This document shows, piece after piece, positions 12,211 to 23,010 of a stretch of DNA of 64,000 nucleotides; positions within the stretch are counted from its first letter, which is position 1; every line of letters begins with the position of its first letter. The stretch comes from Chrysoporthe austroafricana (taxonomy: Eukaryota; Ascomycota; Sordariomycetes; Diaporthales; Cryphonectriaceae). The stretch covers positions 1,984,001 to 2,048,000 of the forward strand of contig JYIP02000006.1 of NCBI GenBank assembly GCA_001051155.2, written 5' to 3'. The notes beneath the pieces were generated by a model, which saw only the letters and a program-made list of their open reading frames with translations, searched no databases and was not told the origin of the DNA. A program made the position numbers and the translations under genes.

Positions 12211-13883
12211 TCACCACCACTTCTCGTACAGGATCCGATGCCGCTCTAGACCGAGACCTGTAGGTGACGCAAGCTTCTCAACGAACTCATCGGTCATGCT
12301 TGGCACGCCGCAGATGTAGACAACGCAAAACCGCCTGTCCGCCCCAATGGCCGTATCGATGTCGTCTACCGTGATCCGTCGGGGCGTGAAGGTGAGGCCG
12401 AGGCCGTCGAGCTCACCACCACCGTCCCCCTTACCGTCCCTGGCAGTGAGGAACAATCTCAGGCGGCCCCGGACTCTCCCCTCCGCAGCGGCGGCTCCGA
12501 AGATGCCGGCGAGCCGATCCACGAAGAGCATCTTATCGGGGTCCCGGCTGCCCGCCCCCGGGTCGCGCATGGAGTAGAGGAACTCGACCGTGTACCGCTG
12601 GTCGAGGCGCTCGGCCAAGTGCGAGACGATGCTCATGAGGGGGTTTATGCCCACGCCGCCGGCTACGAAGACCAGCTTGCGGAGGCTCTGTGCCAGAAGG
12701 GGTGTCAGCCGCGCTGGATGTCAACATGCCGCCAGCCGTGCTGTAGTTGGCGCGGATGAGGGGCTTAGAGGTGTAGAATCCTCCCGTCGCTGTGCTGCAG
12801 CCATCCTGTGGGGGACTTATAGGATAAGGTTGCTCGGGCAGCGGCGGTGAGATTTGTATGGGGTCCATGGAGCGGAGAAGGGAGTTATTAGCCGTTATGT
12901 GTGTCTGGGGATTTCAAATCCTGTGCTGTGATGGAATATTACAAGGTTCCTGCGAGGACGCTGGTGAAACTGAGAAGTTCGGTAAAGGACCAGTGCGCTC
13001 TTTGCAATGATAACGCCCTGATAGACTCTCGCATTACACACGATCAAAATAAAGGGTTCAGCTGCAGAAGAACAGTCCTTGAAGCCTCATTTGGTCGGAG
13101 CCGGTCACGCAGCACCTGCTGTGGAGGACGGGGACAAAGAGAACTGAGCTGGGACAAAGGCATAAAGGCAGCGCGAACGTACCGTAGGCAGGACCCCCGG
13201 GGGCGGCCAGACGAAACTGCCGCCGACGCGGACCCGGATCTCGGAGGCGAGGATCTCCCCGACCGGCCTCCAGAGCCAGTCCGCGACGAGGTTCTCGGGC
13301 GACTTCTGGACCGCGAGCTCGAGGTAGGGGCTACCAGCCGGCGACGCATCGCGGTGGGCCCCGGCGGCCGGCTGCGGCCTCGGGCCCTGGGCCTTCGACG
13401 GCGGGGACGTGATCGTGAAGCCGCCCGGTTTGGGTATCCCGGGGACGAAGACATCGAGCCACTGACCTGGGAGGAACTGTGAAGAGGGGGCGGTGGTCAG
13501 CAGGCATCGGACGGCAGACGAGGTCTGGTGGGTAGATGGGTGCTGCGTAGGGAGACGGGTAGCAGGGGCTCGAAGCGCAGCCTCCCACGTCAGGCTGAGT
13601 TGTCTCACACCCTCTGGAGGTCAGGACCGGCCTCGCAGGGCTGCAGGGTGTGGGAGCTGGTGGCGGGCTCACGTTGATGCTGCCAGCAGCTGGCGAGAGC
13701 TCCAGACGGAAGGTACGGATGGTGGAGTTGACCTCGTCCACTCGCGCGAGGATGGTCTTATGCAGCGACTGGACACTCGGAAGGCATCAGCAGGTGGTCC
13801 ACTAGGTGCTCGGCGGGCGCGCAAGAGCCTACAGGATCGCGCGGCTCGTGGGCCGTTCTCTCTGCGTGGTCGGGTTGTGACAT
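12211..13883 (-). CDS. OXNAD1-like FAD/NAD(P)-binding oxidoreductase
   Basis: Small oxidoreductase of the ferredoxin-NADP reductase superfamily, related to OXNAD1; substrate unknown. Exons 13883-13833, 13768-13673, 13476-13183 and 12687-12211 give 305 residues. The flavin-binding half reads LHKTILARVDEVNSTIRTFRL, FLPGQWLDVFVPG and KPGGFTITSPP. The usual R-x-Y-S flavin motif is replaced by GGFTITS, as in OXNAD1 relatives. The nucleotide-binding half has KLVFVAGGVGINPLMS, a glycine-rich loop, and ends with VVYICGVPSMTDEF and a basic RILYEKWW tail. The third intron is long (495 bases) compared with its neighbours and could hide a further small exon, although the join is in phase and completes the expected fold. 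The N-terminal 17 residues are polar, with no clear mitochondrial presequence. Confidence 0.85.
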
Positions 13884-14731
13884 GCTGGTGCTGTAGATCT
13901 TACGTGACAGCTGGGCCTGAAAGCAGTGCAGACCGCCACCCACGCGGCGGGCACAGGTCAGCGATTTCGTACGGTGGAACTTGATAATCAGTGGAACTGT
14001 GCAGTTCCTCATCCTTTGCGACCGGATTGCTGGCGACAAAGGTGCGGCAAGGCACAAATGTGGAGGCGTGGAGAGCGCGAGGATAAGTATGCATAATAAT
14101 AGTCTATCTGCCCGCGGGTGGTGCGGATACTATAACAGATCAGCAGCATCAGGCTCGCAGGACGATTCACACCCAACAACTTAACACCTCGATTTCGGCA
14201 CAATTTATTGCATTCAATTAAATAGAATACTACCTGAGAGCCCGTCGTCCAAATACATTTGCCGAGTGCTCTTTCTTGATTCGTGGAGCATTAAATATCG
14301 AATCGATAAGTAGAAGGGAAGTCATCTTACCAACATCACTCGAAGCAAACGAAGCAATTGAATCACAAGGAGAGGCCCAGGCTCTCACGTCCCGATATCC
14401 AAGGGACTGTGAGATCGTAATTGTGCTCCTTCGTAGTCCACATTGGCCCCAACTATGCTCCAGTGCGAATATGCCCACATGAGGTGGACTTTGCATCCTG
14501 CAGGCCCAGAAATACTTGCTCCTTGCGGCAGGACCACAAGCTTTGTCACCAGATATTTGCCAAACTCACACATCGATCCTGATTCCGTCCTGCCGCCAAA
14601 ATTATCGCCGCAGTCTCGTCACATGCACGACAAGAAAAAGATTTGTGGTGGTTATGCTATTCCAGGACAAATGAAAGATTAGGCATCAGAAGCTTGCTCA
14701 CGTCGCGTCGGTTCATGGCTGTCAACGTTGC
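13884..14731. other. Intergenic region upstream of the OXNAD1-like gene
   Basis: It covers the promoter side of the OXNAD1-like gene and the 3' side of the glycogenin gene, both on the minus strand. Short open frames on both strands have no motif. No RNA gene or repeat was found. Confidence 0.45.
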
Positions 14732-17597
14732 TCACGTCTCCAGCACATCCCTTTCCTCCTCCGACGGCAGCAGCACGGTTGACTGCTCGGGATAGTCCTC
14801 ACCCTTCTCCCACATCGCACCTGGGCCGTGGTAGGATGGCTCTGCGGGCTGGTCCGCCTTGGTAGCTGTATTGGCAGCTCGTGGGATGGTCTCATCCTCA
14901 CCCTGGCTCTGCTCCAAAATCCCTCGAGATCCTGGCACAGGTGGCCTCATCGGTTGGGGACTGTGTACGGACGCAGATTGCGCAACGTACGTCGGGGAGA
15001 CAATGGAGTCAGAGCCAAAGGGGAGTGGCCGCTTCGGGATATCATGACCTTCAATCCCAACCGATCCTCTAGTCTCTCTCTCTTCGGCGGCGACCTCACC
15101 AGTGCCGAGTTTCTTTAGCAGCAGCTCGGATTGTTGCTTGGCCAAGAGCTGCAGCCGTGCCACGGGATCCTTATGGAAGCGCCACAGATTAGTCAGGTCA
15201 CACAGGCAATCTCCAGGCGTGTAAAGCCGGCCATGCACACATACCCAGTCGGACTGCCTCGGTACGCCGGGAGCGGCTGGCAATTGGTCCCCGCTGTCAT
15301 CCTCATCGGCTCCAGGAGCACCAGCACCCCAAAACTTGGGGCGGCGAACAGGCGCCGGTGTAACGGGAAGGCTGGGTCGCTCGACAGCAGTTGGGAAGTC
15401 AGTCAGCTTGGAGCCGCGCCTTCGCCATTCTGCGCCGGCGGACGTGTCTTTCTGGCTTCGGACAGCTCTATCACCAACGGCGCCAGCATTCTCAACCACG
15501 GAGCCGGGCGATTTCTGACCAACAAGACTGCCTTGACTGGCCTGGTTCCTATGCCGACGGTACAATGGCAGGTTATCGACATATTTCTCAATTGCGGGAT
15601 CGTCGTCCCATGCATTGACGCGGGTAAAGGAGGCCCAGGGGTCTGAATGAGTGACATGGACTGTCGGGGTTGTAGGTGTGTTTGGTTCACTCTTGCGTTC
15701 CACTTCGGACGTTTCTGTGGTCAAGGACTCAGTCAAGGTTGCAGGGGGGCTCCGCGGAAAATTCCTCTCACCAGATGTTGCAACCGTTGAGCCCTCGGTC
15801 ATGGATGGTTCATGTTCAGATGGGGTAGGTTCGTTAGCGAAAATTCTAGTAGGCTTGAGCTGCTGGGATTCCCATGGGAAAATTGGCCGGGGCTTCTCAG
15901 TTGGAGCTGGCTTCTCTTTAGGAACCTCGTACCACATGTTCCTTGGTGGGCTTGGGTATCGTTGAGGAGGAACCCACGGGGCAGGATCGGATGACATGGC
16001 GTAGTGCGTCTGAGGAAAGTTCAAAGCCTCGGGTTTGGAATCTGTTGGCGGGGGGTGCCTACGCGTAGTCAGTACTGGCCAAACAGCGGCCTGCAGACTC
16101 GTTCTCACCTCTGAGCGTCCCAACTATACTCCAGAGGGGGTGGTTCAGGCTTGTGCTCCTTCTCCTCATGGTGTATTGGAGGAGCCCCAGATGGGGCTCC
16201 TGAACCCTGCTCTTGTCCAGTCTCAGCCTTTGATGCCTCAACGACAGGGATGGGATGGGGAAAGCCATATTGCTGAGACTGGTCCTGGTGTTGGCCGTCG
16301 TCTGTAAAATTACCTTCCTGTAGCGGTGGCTCGCCAGTCGGCACGACATAGGTCGTAGTTGGTGGCTGGAATTCTCCCTTGACAAAGTACTGGATTAGTT
16401 CTGGCACTTTTTGTGCCGCGTCGTCCTGGGTCTCGCGAGCCGGGCTTGGTGGAGGGGACTTCCCAACGCATGTCAGCACACCACACACTAATGACACAGA
16501 GATTCTTCAGAGGCAAGAGCTCACAGGTTGCCTGTAGTGTCGGTCGTAGACAGCCCACCATCTTCCGAGCATCTCGCCGTATGGGCTGTCACCTGCTGTC
16601 GACGCCGATCTCCCTTGCGCCCATGGCTTTTCACTCCCGATGAAGTGCACCAAGTTTATACTCGACTGAAAGTGCCGGTACGCAGGGACGTACGAGTAGT
16701 GAGCGGACGGCGTGACGTTGTAGGTGAAGCTCAGGCGGTTGTAGCTGTTCTTGAAGTGCATGTTCAACAAGCCCTGGTCCGCCCCGTCAAAGGATATGCC
16801 CCTCTCCGCCATGGCTATCAGGGCATAGTAGTCGCCCATATTCGGGGTCAAGGCCATGACTCCAGTGTTGAAGATGTCGGGCCATCCAACGTCGGGGGCG
16901 GCAGAGAAGGGCTGGGGCAGGTCGAACAGCTCGTCGACAGCCCTGTAGGCCACGATGTCGGCATCGAGGTAGACGATCTTCCGAAACATGGTCTGCTTCC
17001 ACAGATTGACCTTGGTGAATGCCGAGTGGAGGTCGGCTCGATTCATGAGGTAGAGGTTTGCTGGCTTCGCGTTCCGTATGCGCGGAACGGGCAACACATA
17101 ATCGAAGATAGCCTAGCAGTATAGCAATGAGCAGGCGTCCTTCAAGCAGAGGATGGAGGACCCGGAGGAAGCCTACCTTGAGTTGTTCTATGACCTCGGC
17201 CGAGACGGAGTCCAGCGTGACCATGACGGCCAGCTTCTTGGTCGTGCCGGCATCGCGTAGGGAGTGGGCGAGCACTAGGGCTCCTACCTAAGGGTGAGTG
17301 GTTGTTTGCCTTGGATGGGGTGCGTTTGGTGAAGTTTGTTCACGAGGCGTACCTGGGAGATAATTGTCGCTGAGCAGCAGCTGTCCAAAGGCCAGTGGTC
17401 AGCCGTGAACTTCCTAACCCGCTCGCTTCGTCCGTGGGCAGAGGGAACTGCGTGGTCTTGAAGCTCGTTGTGCACAAAAGAGGAGGAGGGAGGGGGTTGA
17501 GGTGGCATGGCGGCCTTGACCCGTCGCCGCGCCACAACCACACAACATCGAATTGACTTACCGTGACGTAGGCGTCCTCGCCGCGTTGCGCAGCCAT
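14732..17597 (-). CDS. Glycogenin, self-glucosylating initiator of glycogen synthesis
   Basis: A GT8 glycosyltransferase that attaches glucose from UDP-glucose to its own tyrosine and primes glycogen synthase. Six exons: 17597-17562, 17380-17353, 17283-17177, 17112-16525, 16458-16109 and 16058-14732, giving 811 residues. The catalytic half (about residues 1-250) reads MAAQRGEDAYVT, LLLSDNYLPGALVLAHSLRD, KVNLWKQTMFRKIVYLDADIV with the metal-binding DAD, and FNTGVMALTPN. Next come DGADQGLLNMHF, the AHYSYVPAYRHF tyrosine-rich stretch and VHFIGSEKPW. The long Pro/Ser/Glu-rich tail carries the NMWYEVPKEKP and PTRIFANEP blocks found in fungal glycogenins; the tail region is expected to contact glycogen synthase. 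The first two coding exons are only 36 and 28 bases, and their donor and acceptor sites are unambiguous because the glycogenin core is otherwise broken. Confidence 0.92.
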
Positions 17598-20386
17598 TGT
17601 GTGAGAGCTTGTGGTGTTTCCGCAACAGAACAAAATAAAAAGAAGGATTGCAGTGCGATACTATGCTGTCATGCTATGTATATTGTACAGAAGCCACCGA
17701 ATGGGTGGCAATATGGTGGGAGAGGGGGGAAAATCAAGTCATGTCATGAGAGACCGGAGCAGCGTGAGCTTGACGCGGGCAACGAGACGGAGGTACATAG
17801 AGTCGCAGCTTGGATGCTCCAGGGTGCTCTAGGATGCTCTAGGGTGCTCGAGGTTGGGGGAAGAAGTGGGTCCTACAGGCATGTTCGCAGCTTTTGGCCT
17901 GGGGTCCAGGTGCGCTAGGCCGGGGCGGGTCTCAGAGGAATGTTGGAAGCCCGCACTAGGTACCAAGTAATCCGGAGGCGCGTGGGGAGATACCCGCACC
18001 CATGTACTGCTACAGTGGGAGCTTGGAGGTACTTAGCTGCCCGTCATGCAGACGGATGCAGTCCAACGGATTCTGCCTTGCAGGCGATGTCGATACGATG
18101 AGATCAAAAGTTTTTGGTGCTCCACTCCAGCCTGAAGGGTCCCAGTCGCAGCATATTATGTATGGAAGACCCATACGCGGTACAGTTTTGGCGCGGTTCG
18201 CGGGAGAAATAGAACAAATTTGCGTCGCCCTGTATCGTCTGAGCACCCTGAGAGAGGAGAGGGAGCGGGGGCGTCCATGAGCTGGGCCGTTGGGAGGATG
18301 GACGCTGGCCCCGTGCGTGGCCTGGTCGTAGCCTGCCGTCCTGGTGGTCTGCGCTACCGAGCCCGCGAGGAAAAGCAGAGACGGACGCTCGCCACCCCGC
18401 TGCCCGATCCGCATGCACATACCGTTCCTGGGCAGGTAATTTGTTGTGATGCGACCTCTCGTCAACAACGACGCGCGGATATCTGCTTCCGTCAAATCCC
18501 GTCTCGGTGCGGCGTGTCTATCCGGTATCGTACGCACAGCCCCCTACGCAACCAGGCATATGTCGTGCACCGTCTCGTGTCTCCTGATAGGGCTTTCCTA
18601 CCTGTCAGGTCAACGTCTCCGCGGGTGCCGTGGCCGTCAAGACATTGTCTGAACGCCACCGATAGGCGACCACGTGAAGCCTTTTTGGCTTCGGGTGATC
18701 CTCCACAAAATGATACCTCGCTGAGCGGCGGGTGGGCGCGGGCGAGCAAGCCCATCCCTGCCCGTACTGTGGCCCCCTACCCCTGCTGTACCTCCCAATT
18801 TGGCACTTACACGACTTCCCTTGAGCCTCATCGATTTTCTTTTATTTCTTGTGCGTATCTTGTTCCTACATTTATAGGGATCTGAGATCTGGTAGGTAAT
18901 TGGCCTCTGGGCCTCTCTAGATAGCAGGTGTTCAATTTTGACTGCTATTCATAAGCGTGGAGGGGGCCTGCGCCTGCATGCCTATCTCCTTGACCTCATA
19001 TATAGGCGTCCTTCGTCACCACGACGGATCCTCCTTACCATCCTCAGTAGTAAGCAGCTCCGTCCGGATAGAAATAGGTCAGATCTGCCTGCACGTGTGT
19101 TTCACGCCTTGCAAGGGTAGGGTCTTCATGAATGACTCTTCCCTGGCTGTCCATCTTTCAGGGTCTGTCTCCAATGACGCAATTCCCGAAGGTCATCTGA
19201 GCACTCTCCGGCCCGGGATCGACCTCGTCCCCGCGACCTCGTCCGGGGCCGCGGGAGCAACGCCGACGGCAGCCATCGGCCTGAAATGCAACGAGAAGCA
19301 TCCCAACTAGGATCGTCTTGAAAGACCTTCCGACATTCGTGGACCGGGCAAGATCTCTCGCTGATGCTGGAGAGGAGCCCTACAGGGAGGTGCTCGCAGC
19401 ATGCCTCCAGCCGAGCTGGTGAGGAAATCGACGGGACCCATCGATCCGCGTAGTAACAGGAGCGAGTCTTTTATGCGCCGAATTTTCGCCTTCGGCGGCG
19501 CAGGATCCAGCACAACACCCGTTGTGCGTAGAGTGGCAGGTTGTGAAGAGCCGAGGTGAGCTGTAAGTGAAGAACGGCCGAATTGTGCTGGCTTTGCATT
19601 TGGTGGTTCAAGCACAAGTTAAACACAATAGCCTAGTCAAAGTTGATAGAGCGATAAGACTACAAAGACTACCCATCTTTCCTTCCAAACGAGATTCAGC
19701 CAGGCTAAACTTGGATAGACTCAATTTCAGTGACGTTCACGTTGAGGTTGCCATACACGTGAGCAGCAAGAATGTTCCCATCCGGGGCACGTCGACCGTA
19801 CGAGATTGCTGTCGTTGGCGAATACATTCTATGTTCGTGTTGACAAGGCTTAAGGTTGTCAATGGTTGATGCTGTTCAACCTACTGCGGTGACCTTGGAA
19901 AGTAAATCTGGGTGAACTTGAGATTTTAGAGGTCTACCTCCACTCCATCCGCACACTTCGTCATAATCCGGGCAAGACGAGGCTGCGAGAAAAAAAATCC
20001 TAGGGATAGGCAACCTGACTAGGGATCTTCGTAAATTCGTAAACTAAGAAGTGGGACCAGTTGATAGTCGAGTTATACTCAATGAGTGTACGGACCTGTT
20101 TTGGGACAAGAAAATGGAGGGGGGCAGTACTTGAGGTCCACCCAGACACTGGGCCGAATGGATTGAACGGCTCAGGGAAACTCCCAATATACTATCCAGA
20201 CCCTATGAGAATCTTCATGGCTTGTAATCGATATCACAACTAGTTCATCGCATTTCATACGACTATAGTGAGGTCCGGATTGCCGAAGCCTTGAGCAGGC
20301 TGGGCTATCTGTCGATCGTAACCTGACACTTAGGCTTCGTTTCCCTTCCGCCTTCTCTTGCCCACCATCACACTTGACGAGAGAGC
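17598..20386. other. 2.8-kb gene-poor stretch upstream of glycogenin
   Basis: It includes the glycogenin promoter side and a 20-base tandem repeat (17812-17851). Several open frames of 60-220 codons occur on both strands, but they overlap each other, change composition along their length and show no motif. I therefore call no gene here. A pale, AT-richer stretch lies at about 19.6-20.1 kb. Confidence 0.4.
17812..17851. repeat. 20-bp tandem duplication
   Basis: Two units of GGATGCTCYAGGGTGCTC plus two bases follow each other directly, at 17812-17831 and 17832-17851. Within each unit there is a weaker 10-base GTGCTC/ATGCTC periodicity. It lies about 215 bases upstream of the glycogenin start codon. 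Confidence 0.8.
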
Positions 20387-20695
20387 TCACTCTGTGCAGC
20401 TACAAGCACAAGTCTCAAGCTGCCCATCAGGCCGCGCGGAACAGCTCCGCCACTGCAGAAACCCAGTGGTCGCTGTACAGCCCGCCGGGGCCTGGGTGAG
20501 GCAGTCCGCGAGACACTCTCCCGCAGCCCAGCCTATCCTGCAGCCTCCAGTGTTCCATTTTACCGTGTCCTTCTTGATTCCCAGGCCAAATGCGCTCTTG
20601 TGGCCTTTGAACTTGACGACGGGCTTGTCGACGCGGGCTTCGGCGACGGCGGCGAGGGGGCCGGCCGTAAGGAGGAGTATGGCGATTAGTTGCAT
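20387..20695 (-). CDS. Small secreted cysteine-rich protein (effector or antimicrobial candidate)
   Basis: A single-exon frame of 102 residues starting MQLIAILLLTAGPLAAVAEA, a good secretion signal with likely cleavage near residue 18-20. The rest is basic in its first half and carries eight cysteines at residues 52, 61, 65, 73, 85, 96, 98 and 100. The spacing includes C-x3-C (61/65) and C-x-C-x-C at the end, with a G before Cys73. This recalls the cysteine-stabilised alpha-beta fold of defensin-like peptides (C-x3-C with C-x-C), but there is no clear sequence match. The frame could begin further upstream (20746), but the internal ATG gives the better signal. The gene sits alone in a 5.4-kb gene-poor region, as is common for fungal effectors. 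Expression evidence would decide whether it is real. Confidence 0.6.
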   Translation of the reverse strand: MQLIAILLLTAGPLAAVAEARVDKPVVKFKGHKSAFGLGIKKDTVKWNTGGCRIGWAAGECLADCLTQAPAGCTATTGFLQWRSCSARPDGQLETCACSCTE

Positions 20696-23010
20696 TTCCC
20701 TCAGAAGAATGAGTAGCTTGAGTTTCTGTTGTATGATAGCTTTCAATCGCGAGAGAGGCTTCGTTAGGATCAGGAGCCTGCTGGTTTTCGGATCCGGCCT
20801 CTGGGCTGGATGGCGATGGCGTCAAGAGTCATGCCCGCGCGATTTCGGGGGCACACTGGACTTTTATGCTAGATATGCCATCTGGACACGTTTTCCTACC
20901 TAATGAACATCATATCGGGGCTGGGTCCTGATCCCGTGTGAGGATATAGTCTATTGTTGACCTCCGCATATTCAGCCCTGACCTGCCACATATCAGCCTC
21001 TCTTTGTCTAGCTATGTCTCAGAAGAACGCCTGAGAATAATCACTATCGATGGCAGCTTCGAGGAAAACAATTCCAAGCTGGAACTATTGCACCACAGCC
21101 AGCTCCGAGCTATCAGCTGACGCCATTGTCCGAACCGGCGGCAGAGAGGCGTCACTTGCGAGACGTGACAGACGCCACGGACTGGGTCTGTGCGCTTACC
21201 AGATCGCGTAAATGGAGCGAGATCACAGAAGATACGATGGTTCATCAAGATTTGTAAGATTTTCTGATAAGTCACGGTCAATATAAGGAGAGTCTCGGTC
21301 TGCGGCGTGATACGAAAGTGAGCATTGCGTTCCCTGGTACAATTCAAGACAAGGGAACCCCGAAGCGGCGGTCGTTCAGTGGTGCGGCAGCGAGGAGATA
21401 TGAAGCCATAGAGGCTTTGTATACTGTATCACAGAATGCATTACGGGCAGACAGCCCAGGTAAGAAATGTTTCAACCGGGAGGGGGCTTGGGGCGGTGGC
21501 TGAGCGGTCAGCTGGATATCTGCCCGAGTCCTGAGCTGCTGGAACCAGGAAGATGCCTCTCATGCTCCTTGAATTCTTCTCCGAGAACTTCATGGCTTTA
21601 TACAACTATCGAATTACAAGAGGACGAAATAAAGGGCTGAAAGGCCAGGGGTGTGTCATTCTCATTCTAGGCCAGTCTAGGGCTCCGGCCAAGGGCGATC
21701 CGGAAGAGACCACTGAATATCAAGGGCGAGAGATTATGTACACGATGCGATCCAGTATGATCACATTGCAAGGAGTGCCAAGACAGAGATTCATAGCACG
21801 CCCCCTCGGGACGAGACTGTACTGGCGAAGGAGCGATCCCGTGAAGACGATACTGCTCTGACAGCTGCGTGCCGGGCCAGCTCGGCGGCTCTGTGTATCG
21901 TTTGTCTGACGTCTGGCCTAGCTCGGGAAATCGCCAGCCTCGCCATCACGATATGTCAGAAGACAGGATCCAGGACTTTGTCCATGCTGTTCCCTCATGA
22001 CGGGCGACGGCGCGGTCGGTCACGGCCTGACGTTTAGCCGGTTGAAACAAGGGGAGTTTCCGGGTTGACCCGAGAATGCGGGTGGACGTGCATGAGATCT
22101 AGTGCATTAAACAAGACGAACGACGATTCATAACGACGTCCGTTCCTAACTTCAATGCTACTGCAGTCTTTCCTCTTTCTACCTCACCAACGGCCTCTTG
22201 GCCTCCACGACGGTCCACGGATATGCCTCGACTGCTCACCGCCAGAGGCCTTGACTCGACACCCGCAGGAGCCAGGGCTCACATGGCTCCGTGACCATGC
22301 CAATCACGACCCTGCCGGGTAGCGACCGCCTCTTGGCATGGTTGGGATATATATTGGCCTCGCAGCAGAGCCGGGGCACAATCACCCTGCGAGACCTGGG
22401 CAGAATCGCCGACTGGGCTACTGCAATGACGATCCCACCTGCGCCAGCAGCTAGCTCCCGCAGCGTTGCGTGTGCGCGTGCGCGGAGGGGAGAGCGGCAG
22501 TGAGCGGGTAGGTAGGTGGAGTGGCGTCCTAAGCCGTCGAGCTAAGAACGAGATGGCATTTGCAAACTCGGCGTGCTTGTTGAAATGCCGCTATTTCCCC
22601 TCCCCTCCTGCACTACGCTCTCGCTCTCTAGCCTCCTATCGGCCGCCCTAGGAAGCCATATTAGGAAAAAAGAAGAAGGACTTGACCCAATTTCCGGGGA
22701 CCGACGCCGCACACTCGAGTCCGCCCCCTGGCTGTGCTCCGCTTACTCAGAAGCACCCACGCACCGTCACTGACCTCACCGACTGCGGGTTTATCTCCTG
22801 TCACTTCTCCTGGCGCCTCCCTCACCAACTCGGCCATTCAACGCTCGGGGATGTGCAGACGCCTCGACACACCGACGCTCCTCCACGCCCGCCGCGATAC
22901 CTGGGTCGACCTAATCGGGGCCCCCGCCTCACTTGTCATCCGCCATCCGTCTGTCAGAAGAGCTATCTGAGTTGTCAGGTCCAGTAAGATGAAAGAACAT
23001 ACAGCATACA
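20696..23010. other. 2.3-kb gene-poor stretch before the CDF transporter
   Basis: It holds the upstream region of the small secreted protein gene and of the CDF gene. Many short frames occur on both strands without motifs. CT-rich DNA at about 22.6-22.9 kb, just before the CDF start, suggests a pyrimidine-rich fungal promoter. No RNA gene was found. Confidence 0.4.

Noticed and set aside
18220..18885. 221-codon frame upstream of glycogenin
   Set aside because: Overlaps several frames on both strands and has a random, Arg/Pro/Ser-rich composition.
21490..21550. tRNA-like A box (GGTGGCTGAGCGGTC) in the gene-poor region
   Set aside because: No B box of the GGTTCRAANCC type follows at the right distance, and no cloverleaf stem pairs.
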